This document shows positions 25,071 to 36,117 of a DNA stretch of 64,000 nt, in pieces. The notes beneath the pieces were generated by a model. That model ran no database searches, was not told where the DNA came from, and saw nothing but the letters and a program-made list of their open reading frames with translations. Within the stretch, counting starts at the first letter, position 1. The number at the start of each line of letters is the position of its first letter. The translations under genes and the position numbers were made by a program. The DNA is from Datisca glomerata (Eukaryota; Streptophyta; Magnoliopsida; Cucurbitales; Datiscaceae): the NCBI GenBank assembly GCA_003255025.1, contig QANY01004715.1, positions 1,592,501-1,656,500 on the forward strand, written 5' to 3'.

Positions 25071-25993
25071 ATAGGTGTGAATGCGTATCTCTATCGATTC
25101 ATTGCGTAGATCTAAACTATTTGAATTTGTGCTACAATTCAATCGGGCGTTGGCACGTATTCGACACGAGGAGAGGTTGAACGATTTCAAGTTGACAAAC
25201 GAAACACGTGCTTCAAACTCACTTGTATGTGTTAGAGAAACATGCAAAAAATGTGTTCACACACAAACTGTTTAAACGTGTGTGTAAGGAGATCATGGTT
25301 GATGCATCATTTATAGTTTATGCTTTGACACATGATGGGGAGGCTCGAAATTATTTGTTGGTCAAGTTTGGGGTGCCGAATGACTCATACATAGTTACAC
25401 GAGTCCAACTAGCTTCCAAAAGACTTACTCACTTTGCGTCAAAGTCAAGTGAATGGTCGATTCGAGCCAAGTTGAGGATTGGGATGCTGTGTGCAAAATA
25501 TGTGACCTTGTGGAGTGAGAAAGTCGTCAACGAACAGGATGTGAAGCACGAGGATGGTGTAGAGATTAAAATAGGCATCTTTCAAGATCCGATAATCGTG
25601 AAGACAAATGACAACCATTGTGCCAGCTCAAGTAAAGCACGACCAACCACCCGTCGATGTGGCCATTGTAAGAACATTGGACATAACAAATTGATGTATC
25701 CAGAATTATCGAGCGATGTGCATGCCACGATGCCTGGCGATAATACTAATGATCCAACACCATCTTACATGCAAGGTGCACACGCAACAGGGGTCTCCAG
25801 ACAAGGCGCGTCCCACGAACAACCATCATTCCAATGCGTATGCACTGTGCTAGGTGCGTATCCATTCAATGTGCAAGATGCATACCCATTCAACCCATCT
25901 GCATACCCACCACCATTCAAAGTACAAGGTGGGTTCCCTGTGTACAACACAAACATCTCATATTGGTATAATTTTATGTATTCCCTGCCGTAA
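25071..25993 (+). pseudogene. FAR1/FHY3-type MULE transposase, 3' part with zinc knuckle
   Basis: It resumes with GVNAYLYRF, FVLQFNRALARIRHEERLND and, after a frameshift, YVLEKHAKNVFTHKLFKRVC, which is the usual C-terminal half of FAR1-type proteins. A zinc knuckle at 25648-25695 reads RRCGHCKNIGHNKLMYP; the last Cys of CX2CX4HX4C is replaced by Tyr. The tail (25740-25993) is Pro/Tyr-rich with repeats of AYPFN and ends at a TAA. With 22380-23080 it forms one ancestral gene. Confidence 0.75.
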
Positions 25994-26044
25994 TAAATGT
26001 ACATTTTCGTATTAACTTGATTTTTCGTAGTTTTTTGGGAATGT

Positions 26045-26435
26045 TAAAATCTGCTTATTTATAACTGTACACAATAATTCTTCAAAATCTGTTTATGATC
26101 ATTACACACAGTAACTTCCAAAATTTGTTTATTTATAATTGTACACAATAATTGTGCAACATCTATTTATCAGAAATGTACACGATAACTTACAAAAACC
26201 TCTTTATTTATAGTTATACACAATAATATACAAAATCTATTTATGATCCTTGTAAACAATAACTTACAAAACCTCTATATTCATAGTTGTATACAATAAT
26301 ATACAAAATTTATTTATCATCATTGTACACAATAACTTATAAAAACCTATTTATCATCATTGTACACAATAACTTATAAAAACCTATTTATCTTCACTAT
26401 ACACAATAATCATATAGAAAATATGACACAATAAT
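26045..26435. repeat. Degenerate tandem repeat 'ttgtacacaataacttacaaaa'
   Basis: About eight units of 40-60 bp, each with 'tacacaataa' and 'ctatttat' words; the last units (about 26325-26400) are nearly identical at 39-40 bp. It lies just 3' of both the FAR1 gene (+) and the Ulp1 gene (-). Confidence 0.75.
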
Positions 26436-26523
26436 GTATACAATATATCAATCCCTTCATTTTATTCCTCTTCTCAATCTTTTGCTTTAAAAGTAGGACT
26501 CATCTTTGGTGGTTGCGAGGTCT

Positions 26524-29500
26524 CTAAGACAGATGACGCCTACTATAAAATTGGTCAACACGCTCTTGTATTGTATTATACATGTCGTTCGAATGATGGT
26601 TGATGATTTTCAATAGAACATCACACCGAAGATCGTGTGATTTATACTCCCGTAAAAATATTTCCAATATTCAACAAACTATCATTCACCTCAACAAATT
26701 CAATAATGACAGTTACAAATGAGCAAATCTACAATAATGAGAAAAATCCCAATTACATAACTAAAAGTACCCAACTAAAACAAAACAGAAAACGGAGCTC
26801 TAAGGCTTGAATATTCACCAAACTATTATGTACTTCAACAGATTCAATACTGACAGCCATAGATGAGTAAATCCAGAACAAACAAAAAATTCAAAACTAC
26901 ATAACTAAAGGAACTCTAACTCCAAACTAAAATAAAATATAAAACTTCCAATGTTGAATATTCACCAAACTATCATTACACCATAACAAATAACAAGTAA
27001 TGCCAGTCACAAATGAGAAAATAAAAAACAATAAAAAAATCCTTAATTATAGAACTAAAAGAACCCCAAACTATAACAAACAAAAAACAAAGCTCTCAAG
27101 TTTAAGAAAATGTAAATAATATCTAAAAAATTACCCAGGAATGATAAACCATTTCTAAATTGATGTCATCTATATATCTCATGACCCACACACCACAATC
27201 ACTCCTGCAAACGTAATAAGAACTACATCATTAAAGGGTAAAAGAAGCCCAATCAAATTTGTGATCAATGAACTTACCCATTTGATTAGGTGACCACTTG
27301 GGACGGCCTTGAAATTTTGAATGAGCAGAAGGTTGTTAGTGGGGGCAACAAATCTATGAGCTTAGGCCCAAATATCAAGTCAATACCTTCTAACTATAAT
27401 TTCATTCACAAAATATAAAAGGATAATCAATGTCAAAATCACACAAGCTATAAAACAAATTACAAGTCATGATAAGGGGTTATAAAATACAATCTTTTCG
27501 GTCCATCTGGCAACGTGTCCCATATGGTGACTTCCTCATCCATTATTGAGATCTTGACCATAAACTAATGATCTCGACTATCGTGTATTGGCATACAGAT
27601 CTATATTACAATACATTAACACAATCATACTAAGTTAATAATTAATAACTTAACTACATTAAGTTTGTTTACCATCATTTCTAGCTCAAGCGTTGGTGCG
27701 TATCTCTCCAAGATCTTGTGTTTCCTTATCAAATTAGGAAGCTCTACTAATTTTGAAACATAGTGACTTTATAGTGGCACAACAAAAACATGATATACAA
27801 AGTACTTACAAACCTAAAATAAGGATGATACTGAGTAGTAGATACTCACAACAAACAACGTGAGAATAAACCATAATCCGTTGCTCATCGACGCAAGACG
27901 AGCCTCAAAAATCAAAATGTTGACAAACAAGTCTATAAGGTCCAAGCCAAGCTAATTTCCTGACTGGGAGTCTTTAGGTCTCTCTGGTCAACATGGTGGC
28001 CAGAATGTGTAACGAGTATCTCAATGTAAAAGACAAATGAAAGACAAACTTAATCATAATTTAAAAGTGATGGTGTGTCGAATTTTGTTAGATTAGTGTG
28101 ACTACTATCTATCCTCTAAGCTTTTCTAAAAAATATATTCCACAAAACGCTCATCTTTGAAATCTAGTGGATTCTGCAACATATACGGACCCACTTTGAA
28201 TACTTTTCTATTGCCTTTAAGGGTCAGTTTACCCTTCTAATAGGGTGAACTGTGTAGAGGATCATCTCTCCTCTCCCGAGTGTTGCGCAACTGCATTAGG
28301 CATTTGCTTTCGGTAGACTCGGTCAAGGCTTATTTTTCCTACAAAAACATAACCCCAAGTAAGATGTTAGATTAATAGTCAGATTATAGATGTTATATTA
28401 ATAGAAAATATGAAAAATGAATAAACACAATAATAGCTTTCGACATCCTCTAGACGTTCCAATCATATATGATTTCTTGACCAATTGCAGGTCAACGAAT
28501 GATTTGTCAGAAGCATCCATCTTGATGCACGGAACATCCTTATCACCTTTATATAAAGGTGATGAAAAGTTTGGCACCTCTTCTTCGCGCAAGAGCTCAT
28601 ATCCTCATCAAAACCTCATCATTCTTTACCTTGAGTCAGGATGACGCGTGGCGCATCATCTTGAGCTTGAGACTTACCAGTGTCCCATTCCAAAAGATTC
28701 ACCAAAGTTGTGCACATCTTGTCTTGGACGACCATCATCTTTCTCTACATCTCCATTAATTGTGAAATATCCGCCCTCATGGAGCTGGACTCCCCCTGAG
28801 ATCGATCACTTGTGCACTTAAAGCACCTAGCCTGACGACTTGCTCTTCAGGTCCTCCTGAACCTCACGGTCTCCCGGAACATCTTGTGCGACTGAATCGA
28901 TCTACATAATACAAATATATGTGAATTGTAATAAATAATCAATTGTGAAATAACCAACCAAATTTTCAATATTCTAAAACGCTTACCGCAAAGCCTTTAG
29001 GCCCTTCTTCCCTTGATTTTATAAAATAACTAATTTTTGCAATGGCCTAGTCATTCCATCTTAGCAGCGAAGGATAGTTCAAGTCAACATAGTTGGCAGC
29101 ACATGCCAACTTCTCCAGATAAAAAAGTTGCATCAAAATGAACTCTATAGCAGATTTACGTATTTTATAATGCAAAAGTAACACCAATGTACACTAAATC
29201 TATTATGTGGATAAATAACAAGCATCCAGTAATGCTATCATGCTGGTTATATTGATACATTGTGACACCATGCACAAAATCTTTAAAACAAGCAGAAGCT
29301 CAATTCTTTTGTTGGATGGTCGTAGGTGACTGCACAGCGTGCAATCATGAATGACTCACGATCGGTTTTGATCGAGGAGATAACAAACCCCGATGGTGTA
29401 CAACACAAAGGCTTACCTCCAATAGTCAACGTCAGACTTCTCAATCAAGAATTTTGACAAGGTGTTCACCAGAATATCACCTTGGGCATTCACCCACTTC

Positions 29501-30234
29501 GCCCTTAGATCTTTTCTTTCATTCCCATCACCATCAAATTTTATCTCCTCGCCATTGTCGAATATGCCCAGTATAGAAGTCACATCATTTACACTCACGT
29601 TGAATGTTGACCCATGGACATTCAACGTGCAGGTGACTAGATCGAAGCAACTTAATAGTTGCTGCAAGAAGTTCCTCTTCAGCTTGATGCATTTAATATC
29701 CAACACTCTCCAAATCCCATCTCCACGAGTGCTCTCCTCTTCCCCTCATCAAAATTTGTAACACGATCCACAAATTTCTCGGGTGTACAGCGTGTGAGCA
29801 ACTTTCATTTAAAGGCAGGCCTTCTCGAATGACTAGGACCGGATTGTTCCGCTCCTCTTTCAAGGGCATGGATTTCATTTTCCTTGAAATAATTGATTTT
29901 CGCTTCTTTCATCACACTTTTCCACAACTTACCTAGATCTCTTCGTGTCTACATATCACAAACTCACTTAAATTACAATCAAAATTTATCAATTCCATGT
30001 TATAATGTAATATTTGTTTAAGCATACTTACTTCTTGACCCATCATCTCTCCACCTGCCATCCTAATTTTAGCACATTCTTTCGCTATGTTTTAATTATA
30101 GAAAAAAAAAACATTAACATTGCAACAATTGATATGAAAATAGGTAACATTAAATTGATGATCTCATTAATTACTTACATGTATTCAAAAAAACCATTTT
30201 GTGCCTTCTTCATGTTCACATTTGTGTTAGCCAT
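26524..30234 (-). pseudogene. Ulp1-protease-type gene carried by a MULE, copy 2
   Basis: On the minus strand the gene begins at ATG 30234 (MANTNVNMKKAQNG; donor gtaagt). It continues with a small exon near 30080 (KECAKIRMAGGE) and the conserved N-terminal region at 29960-29410 (LNVHGSTFNVSVNDV). SPLYKGDKDVPC follows at 28590-28400, and then the C48 (Ulp1/SUMO-peptidase-like) catalytic region. The His box occurs at about 27590-27540 (DSRDH, then a stop where Trp is expected, FMVKISIMDEE) and IWDTLPDGPKR follows. The catalytic Cys lies in SDCGVWVMRYIDDI at about 27200-27155, just after a tttgcag acceptor. The end is RVDQFYSRRHLS and a TAG at 26524. Such peptidases cut ubiquitin-like SUMO in cells; in plants many copies ride on MULEs. 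The Trp-to-stop change and others indicate decay. Confidence 0.75.
26660..27115. repeat. Three tandem units of about 150 bp in the Ulp1 element
   Basis: The phrases 'aatattcaccaaactat', 'ataactaaa(a)g(g)aa' and 'ccaaactaaaa' recur three times. Related single units are present in the 3480-3560 and 4480-4560 parts of copy 1's non-coding end. They lie inside the probable 3' intron/UTR of the Ulp1-type gene on the minus strand. Confidence 0.65.
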
Positions 30235-31499
30235 CTGAAATATATGTTAGTATAATCAAATTTAGCCATGTGACAGTATCTTCATATCATGATTATCCAT
30301 GATACTAATTTATAATAAATTGAGTATCACCTAATAAGAATGCTAAGGTCCTATGTACCATTAAATTAATGGCATACCAATGTTATGTTCTTGTATACAT
30401 ATGTCCCTATTATGTTAGTAATCAACTTTATGCAATGACTATTTGAGATAACGAATTAATTGTAAGTGACATATATCAACAATCTTAATAAATGATAAAC
30501 ATGATGTGTAAAGAATTTAAAGAATGTAAGAAACTTAGTTGATCTAATTGCAACATGCTCTTCTCCAATAATCAGGAGGTTTCACCTGAAAAAGTAAGGA
30601 GTAACTTTTATAATTAACTGAAATCAAAGCAGACCATCGTATTACATTGTCATAAACTGAAAAGAGAAAAATCAATTTTCTTGTAAAAAAAACTCACATC
30701 TAACTTAGAAATAACTGATCAGCAATATGGTGCAATTTCGAGGGGAAATAGTGAACTCAAATCCATCTGGAATTCACACAGAAGCATAAATGGGAAGTGT
30801 ACATTTTTGTCATTTTTTATCTGAACAGAAAATCTTCATTTCAACCAAAAAGACATTCTAAAATCAAGTATCAGCTAGTAGGAAAGAGAGAACAAAAATC
30901 TCACAAAGACTTATCATAAATTGTACATTTGTGATTTTAGTAAATAAAAAAAGAACTATTCACAGGTCAAGGTACCTTTCTAGAATATATTGAAGACGTA
31001 TTTATAATTTGATTGGTGTTCAAAGATTTAAAGCGGATTTCATGGAGTCATTTGTAATTCGGTATTATTTTTAGAAAAGAATAACATATTTTGTAAATTG
31101 TATAGAATCAAGTCATTATCCATTTATGGTGAAGACACATACTTGTAATTCTAAATAGAATTCAAATTATCTAGAGTTTAAAACTATCATCATCTAGGTT
31201 TTTTTATCCAATTCTGTGAAGGCATATGGCATTTCGTCTTCTTCCCTATTAGACTTCTTCTCCAATCCGACTCTTGCAAAAACCTACAACCTAAGTCCTT
31301 CCTCTACGAGTCTTATTTTCTCTCTAACGAACCATAAATCAAGAATTAAATAGACAGAGACTAAATCAAGCCTAAATCAAACAGCTAAATACATGTGAAT
31401 GATAACATGTGTGGAGCTATCTGTGAGACTAAAAACATCTCTCCATCTATGAGATAAATTGCACAGCTAAATAATGTAAATGATAACATACATATATAA
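30235..31499. other. Spacer; homology to copy 1 ends at about 30390
   Basis: Alignment with the first copy (1-2560) continues to 'ttaatggcataccaatgt' at about 30385 and stops. From there to 31499 the DNA is AT-rich and I see no gene or clear repeat. Confidence 0.5.
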
Positions 31500-32354
31500 T
31501 AATCAAATGAGTTGACTTACTATATACCCAAAGGAGGAGGTGGCATTGAAAGTCCATCTTCCCCGACATAATCATGTCTTGCCCGTTGCAACCTCACTGG
31601 TGCCAAATGTGGAAATCGGTCTCATGCCCATAATTGCAGTAATACTAGTGGGCTAGCAATATCAGAAGCATTTTATGGCTGGCTTTGCACATCTCCCTAT
31701 ACAACCATGCAAGGCATGCACTACCCCAACTATACTGACCAGCCTCAGCAAAATCTTCTAGTAAAGGCAAGAACATCAAATGCACCTTAATGTTTGACTT
31801 ATCACAAAAAGGGTACCTCTGATAAGTTGTAGAATATATGCACGTGCATAACGTTGTACATAAAGCTCATAATCATCAGATAATGGGGGAAAATGTGCAG
31901 TCAAACACATCATAAGTAAACGCAATCCCTGTAAATCACGTGGGCCTGGTCGAAATCCTAATAAATCTTCACATATCCTTGGTCAATCTCAATGTGTACT
32001 ACCCGTTACCGCCATCCCATCAACTGGAAGTCCTAACTGTATTTGCACATCTTGTAGAGTGATAGTACACTCACCATGTGCCATATGAAATGTGTGTGTT
32101 TCAGTACGTCATCTCTCCACAAAAGATGTGATCAAGTGCCAGTCGAGGGCGATAAACCCAACCCTCGCAAGTCCATAAAATCCAGTACGTATCAAATATG
32201 GAATAATACGTCTATGGAGTGGCATGTTCCGATGAACAACTGCAGTATGTCGGCGACAATGTAAAGCACGAGAATCCTCCTGGTCCCAAACATGTTGGGA
32301 TCTATGTTGATCCTGTAAATACAACACCGAGCTATCTTGTGTTCCAGGCTCCAT
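31500..32354 (-). pseudogene. Second plant mobile domain (PMD) gene, transposon-associated
   Basis: The minus strand starts at ATG 32354 (MEPGTQDSSVLYLQDQHRSQ). PMD hallmarks follow: FYGLARVGFIALDWHLITSF, VERWRDETHTFHM, AHGECTITLQDVQIQLGLPV and DGMAVTG (to about 32010). The next part (31960-31560) still reads as PMD in changing frames: GFRPGPRDLQGLRLLMMCL, YVQRYARAYILQLIRGTLF, YSWGSACLAWLYREMCKA. The first 80 codons are open; frameshifts appear around 32106 and later. It is better preserved than the PMD gene at 18288-21016. It shares its strand with, and lies just behind, the MULE transposase at 32725-35262, so the two may have been one transcription unit or one element. Confidence 0.75.
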
Positions 32355-32398
32355 GATATCCTGAAAATGAGTGTCCCTAGAAATACAATTAGTATATT

Positions 32399-32730
32399 GA
32401 ATTATATAAAAATATACTAAGTCAAATATTATATTGAATTACATAAAAATATACTAAGTCAAATATTACATTGAATTACATAAAAATGTACTAAGTCAAA
32501 TATTACATTGAATTACATAAAAATATACTAAGTCAAATATTACATTGAATTACATAAAAATGTACTAAGTCAAATATTACATTGAATTACATAAAAATGT
32601 ACTAAGTCAAATATTACATTGAATTACATAAAAATGTACTAAGTCAAATATTACATTGAATTACATAAAAATGTACTAAGTCAAATATTACATTGAATTA
32701 CATAAAAATGTACTAAGTCAAATATTATGA
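32399..32730. repeat. Nine tandem copies of a 37-bp unit
   Basis: The unit contains 'tacataaaaat(a/g)tactaagtc' and 'aaatattacattgaat'. 'actaagtca' recurs every 37 bp (about 32416, 32453, 32490 ... 32712). Copies differ at only one or two positions, so the array is recent. Its last unit overlaps the stop codon region of the MULE transposase. Confidence 0.95.
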
Positions 32731-35262
32731 GTCATTCGAAGATTGTCCTCCATTACGAGAAGGACAATTTTGACGGTTATGTCCCTCTTGTCGACAAAGT
32801 CCACATTTACTATGAGTACTTGGCTCTCTCCAATCCATCTCATTTCGTATACGGGTCGACTTGGGTCTACCTTTCTCCCGCGTCCTAGTTGTATCAGGGT
32901 GCACTATTGGAAAGTTAGGAACTTCCCAATAATGTTCATGTGGAAGAGGGTTGAACTGTGACTTATAACACTCAGCAAGCCTTGATCATCGGTAATAATG
33001 TTCAATGAATTGAGATCTATCAATACGAGCATGTGCGCGCAGTGCTAACAAATGGGAACATGGGAGGTCAAATGATTGTAACTTGTAGCAAGTACATGTT
33101 CGTTCCTTTAAATTCACATACTGTCTGTTTCATCCTTTGTACATGTGATTCTGATGTTGACCAGTGAGAACCTCGAACCTCTCATTAGCACGGTCAAAAT
33201 TATGATCTCATGTGAACTAGCCCTGGCTTCCCAAGTTTTCATCTTCTCAACAGCATAATAAGTAAACACTTCACCTCGTAGTAAGGCATCTCTAGCTCCA
33301 CTTCTCCTCTTTTCAAACCAATTCGCACTGCGATAAAATGTAAGCTCAACCAAAGCCGTAACTAGTAACATGCAAGCTCCCTTTAGTACACCGTTAAAAG
33401 ATTTTGCAACGTTTGTTGTCATCCAATCATATCGGTATCCACCATCAAATGCTAGAGTCCATTTTTCCTTTTCAATATTATCAAAGAAGTGCACACATCG
33501 ACTGTTTATTTTCTTCATTTAATCCATGCAGAGTTCAAACTTTCTTTGCTGATGTTGCATTCCCGCTCTAAATACTAAATTTTTTAGAGCCTTGTTCTTG
33601 TATTTGTCATTAAAGTTACTCGCAACAAGCCTCAAACAATATCGATGATGGCCTAATGGTTCTAACCACCCAAGTTACTGATTATGTGTTACAGCTTTTG
33701 TACCAGCATGCGGTCAGATATTAACACAAGTCCCTCCCTCTGCGTAACGTAACGCCTCAAGCAATACAAAAACCATGACCAACTATCTATGGTTTCATCA
33801 TCAACTATAGCATAAGCAATTGGAAAAATACGTCCGTTTGAATCAACCGATGTGGCAATCAACAACTTATGATTATACTTGCCATATAAAAATGTGCCAT
33901 CAATTTGAATGACTGATCTAGGATATTTGAATCCTTCTATAGCAGCAGCAAAAGACCAGAACGCATATCCGAATATCACATTACCTGGTTCACCGATGTT
34001 ATGTATTTTCCATTGAACTACAGTCCTAAGATTCGACTTCACAAGCATATTCAACAATATTGGTTGTTGTTGGTAAGATTGATCCCAATCACCAAACTCT
34101 TTACCAATTGCTTTTCGTTTAGCTTCTCATACCTTTCTATAATGCACATCGTATCCAAATTTAATTTTCACCATCTGATGAAGTGTTGTAGTTGGATCTT
34201 GTTTCACGACACCTTGCAACTCTCGTGCAATCAATGTTGAGTCCAACTATGAATGATCTTGTGATAATCTTGGGCAGACACATGTGTGAAGTCTAATGTA
34301 TTGAGTTATTTCAAACATATTATGTGATTTTCGATGACACGCACGCACTTTCCATTGACAACCTTCATTAAATTTCTTACATTTTATAACCCAAAGGTTT
34401 GTCAATGACTCTACCACACTAAAATGTTGATGTCTGAGTATCGATTCTTTTTAAAGCATACTTAAGGTCTACCTTTTTCAAAACGTAAACCTTTGTATAA
34501 TTCATTTGTTTCATTTCATATCCCAGTACGTTGGATGAGTATCTGATCTAGCTTTGCATTTACGGCATCCCAATCCAACTGAGCAAGGAATGGTGAAGAG
34601 GGTTCATGTTGGAGAATTTCAGCTGAGGGGCTCACAACATCATCCTCTTCAACTTGGTCATCATCTTCATCAATAACACTACAAGTATTTATCTCCTCAA
34701 ACTCTACCAAGAAGAAGCTACGTGAAAGGCTAGATGGATTCACATGAACGTCATAAGCATCTGCATTTTCATGTGACAAACAACTACTACTAGGTATATT
34801 TTCTTGCACTGTAGGATACATGTCATTGTCATGGAACGGAGAAGAAATTGTTGCACTATCGTGTACCTCAACTCCACCACATTTGTCACTATACAAGTTT
34901 ATGCTAGGACCTCCTACATCTCTAGCATTTTTGGTTAAATATAACTCAATTGTATTTGGTGGAGGAATTTGAAGCACGATGGTAAACATCACATGAGCAT
35001 CGTTATCATTCCGTATAAGAAATTTCACATAATTGAATGACCCAGAACCAAGAGTAAGCGGGTAACGATAAACTATGTCCAAGTTCCAATGTAGACAGTC
35101 AATTGACAAGGCTTCACATAAAGTATTATATAGCTCATTAAAAGTAATCTTCTTATGAATTACAATTTCTCTCATTGAAAGTTGATCATAAGAAATTACA
35201 TTTGCACCGATTACGACATTACCATTCATGTAACATAAAACTGGTATAGGCATTTCCCCCAT
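32725..35262 (-). pseudogene. MuDR-type MULE transposase gene, nearly complete but broken
   Basis: N-terminal part 35262-34516 (248 codons open): MGEMPIPVLCYMNGNVV, a PB1-like start domain common in MULE proteins, then an acidic linker (IDEDDDQVEEDD). The MULE core at about 34060-33690 reads GYAFWSFAAAIEGFKYPRSV, QIDGTFLYGKYNHKLLIAT (first catalytic Asp), IFPIAYAIVDDET and VLISDR (second Asp). A one-base loss right after ISDR shifts the frame (expected HAGTKAV is seen in the next frame). 33518-33130 holds the C-terminal domain (TTNVAKSFNGVLKGA). The SWIM zinc finger (CTCYK...CSHLLALRAHA) lies near 33110-33020 and a CCHC knuckle (CGLCRQEGHNRQNC) near 32800-32750, ending at TAA 32725. The stop after 34516 and a degenerate 34057-34510 also break it. 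Confidence 0.85.
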
Positions 35263-35814
35263 TTGTCAACCTACTAAACAATACACAACAATTTCAGAAA
35301 TAGATCTAGAAATTCTACAAACTCAAAGTTAATAACTACAATTTCATATATATTAACCCATTCATAAATTAAATCTTACAAATTAAGAGTTTAAACATAA
35401 AATGCATCTAAAATTGAATAATTTCAAGATTTCAAGAACTCAAAGCACATGAAAATCTAGGGTTTGAGAGAGATTAAAGAGAGACATTACAAAATTGATG
35501 GTATATATCCATACAACATTCATAAAAAATGAATAATTTTAAGATTTGAAGAACAAATTTAAGAGATCAAAGGAGTTAGAAATATACCTAGAGTTTAAGA
35601 AGTTCTTGCTAGTGATTTGAGAGATTGGGAAAAAATTTTTGTTAATGAGAGTGAGATAAGAGTAAGAGGATGTAATGTCGGTGAAATGACAGTAAAACTT
35701 CGGCCACAATCGACGGCTAACAGCGGCAGGGAAGGAAGGCTTTTGCGGGCTGAGGTTCTTCTTCGCAGGCTGAGGCATATTCTTCTTCGCGGTCGCGAGG
35801 ATTAAAAAGGAAAA
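35263..35814. other. Upstream region of the MULE gene
   Basis: AT-rich leader with 'gagagagattaaagagagac' near 35465. No convincing coding sequence. It probably includes the promoter and 5' UTR of the minus-strand transposase. Confidence 0.4.
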
Positions 35815-36000
35815 TGTGAAAGACGTCTTTTGCAAAGACGTCTTTGAGAATTAGTGAAGGCGTCTTTCCAAAAGACGCATTTTACGCGACTTATATTTAG
35901 GTCACACCACCACGAAGACGTATTTTGTAAAGACGTCTTCGTTCTACGTGTCCTAAAATATCTTATTACGTCTTCGTTTTACGTGTCTTAAAATATCTTA
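35815..36000. repeat. Cluster of aagacgtctt palindromes
   Basis: Several copies of the self-complementary word aaagacgtcttt and variants (gacgtattttgtaaagacgtc, gcgtctttccaaaagacgc), plus a direct pair of 'cttcgttytacgtgtcytaaaatatctta' words near 35936-36000. Position suggests the outer end of the MULE, 120-300 bp upstream of the TRM1 start codon. acgt cores also match bZIP-type binding sites, so an effect on the neighbouring promoter is possible but unproven. Confidence 0.7.
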
Positions 36001-36075
36001 TTTTTAAAATTAATTTTAAAAGTATCGTATTTTAATTATTTTTTTCCAAACATACGTAGAATACTCAAAAACTCT

Positions 36076-36083
36076 TATAAAAG
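36076..36083 (+). promoter_or_regulatory. TATA box of the TRM1-like gene
   Basis: tataaaag lies 35 bp before the ATG at 36118; transcription would start near 36108, giving a very short leader. Confidence 0.55.
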
Positions 36084-36117
36084 CCGCGAAAACTACTCAA
36101 CCCCATAAGTTCCCGCC

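Noticed and set aside
25765..26004. Minus-strand open frame at the end of the FAR1-type gene
   Set aside because: Shadow of the Pro/Tyr-rich tail on the plus strand.
32399..32730. Regular 37-bp repeats as a CRISPR-like array
   Set aside because: The repeats are directly adjacent without unique spacers, and the DNA is plant nuclear.
34001..34240. Plus-strand open frame opposite the MULE gene
   Set aside because: Antisense shadow of the minus-strand transposase.
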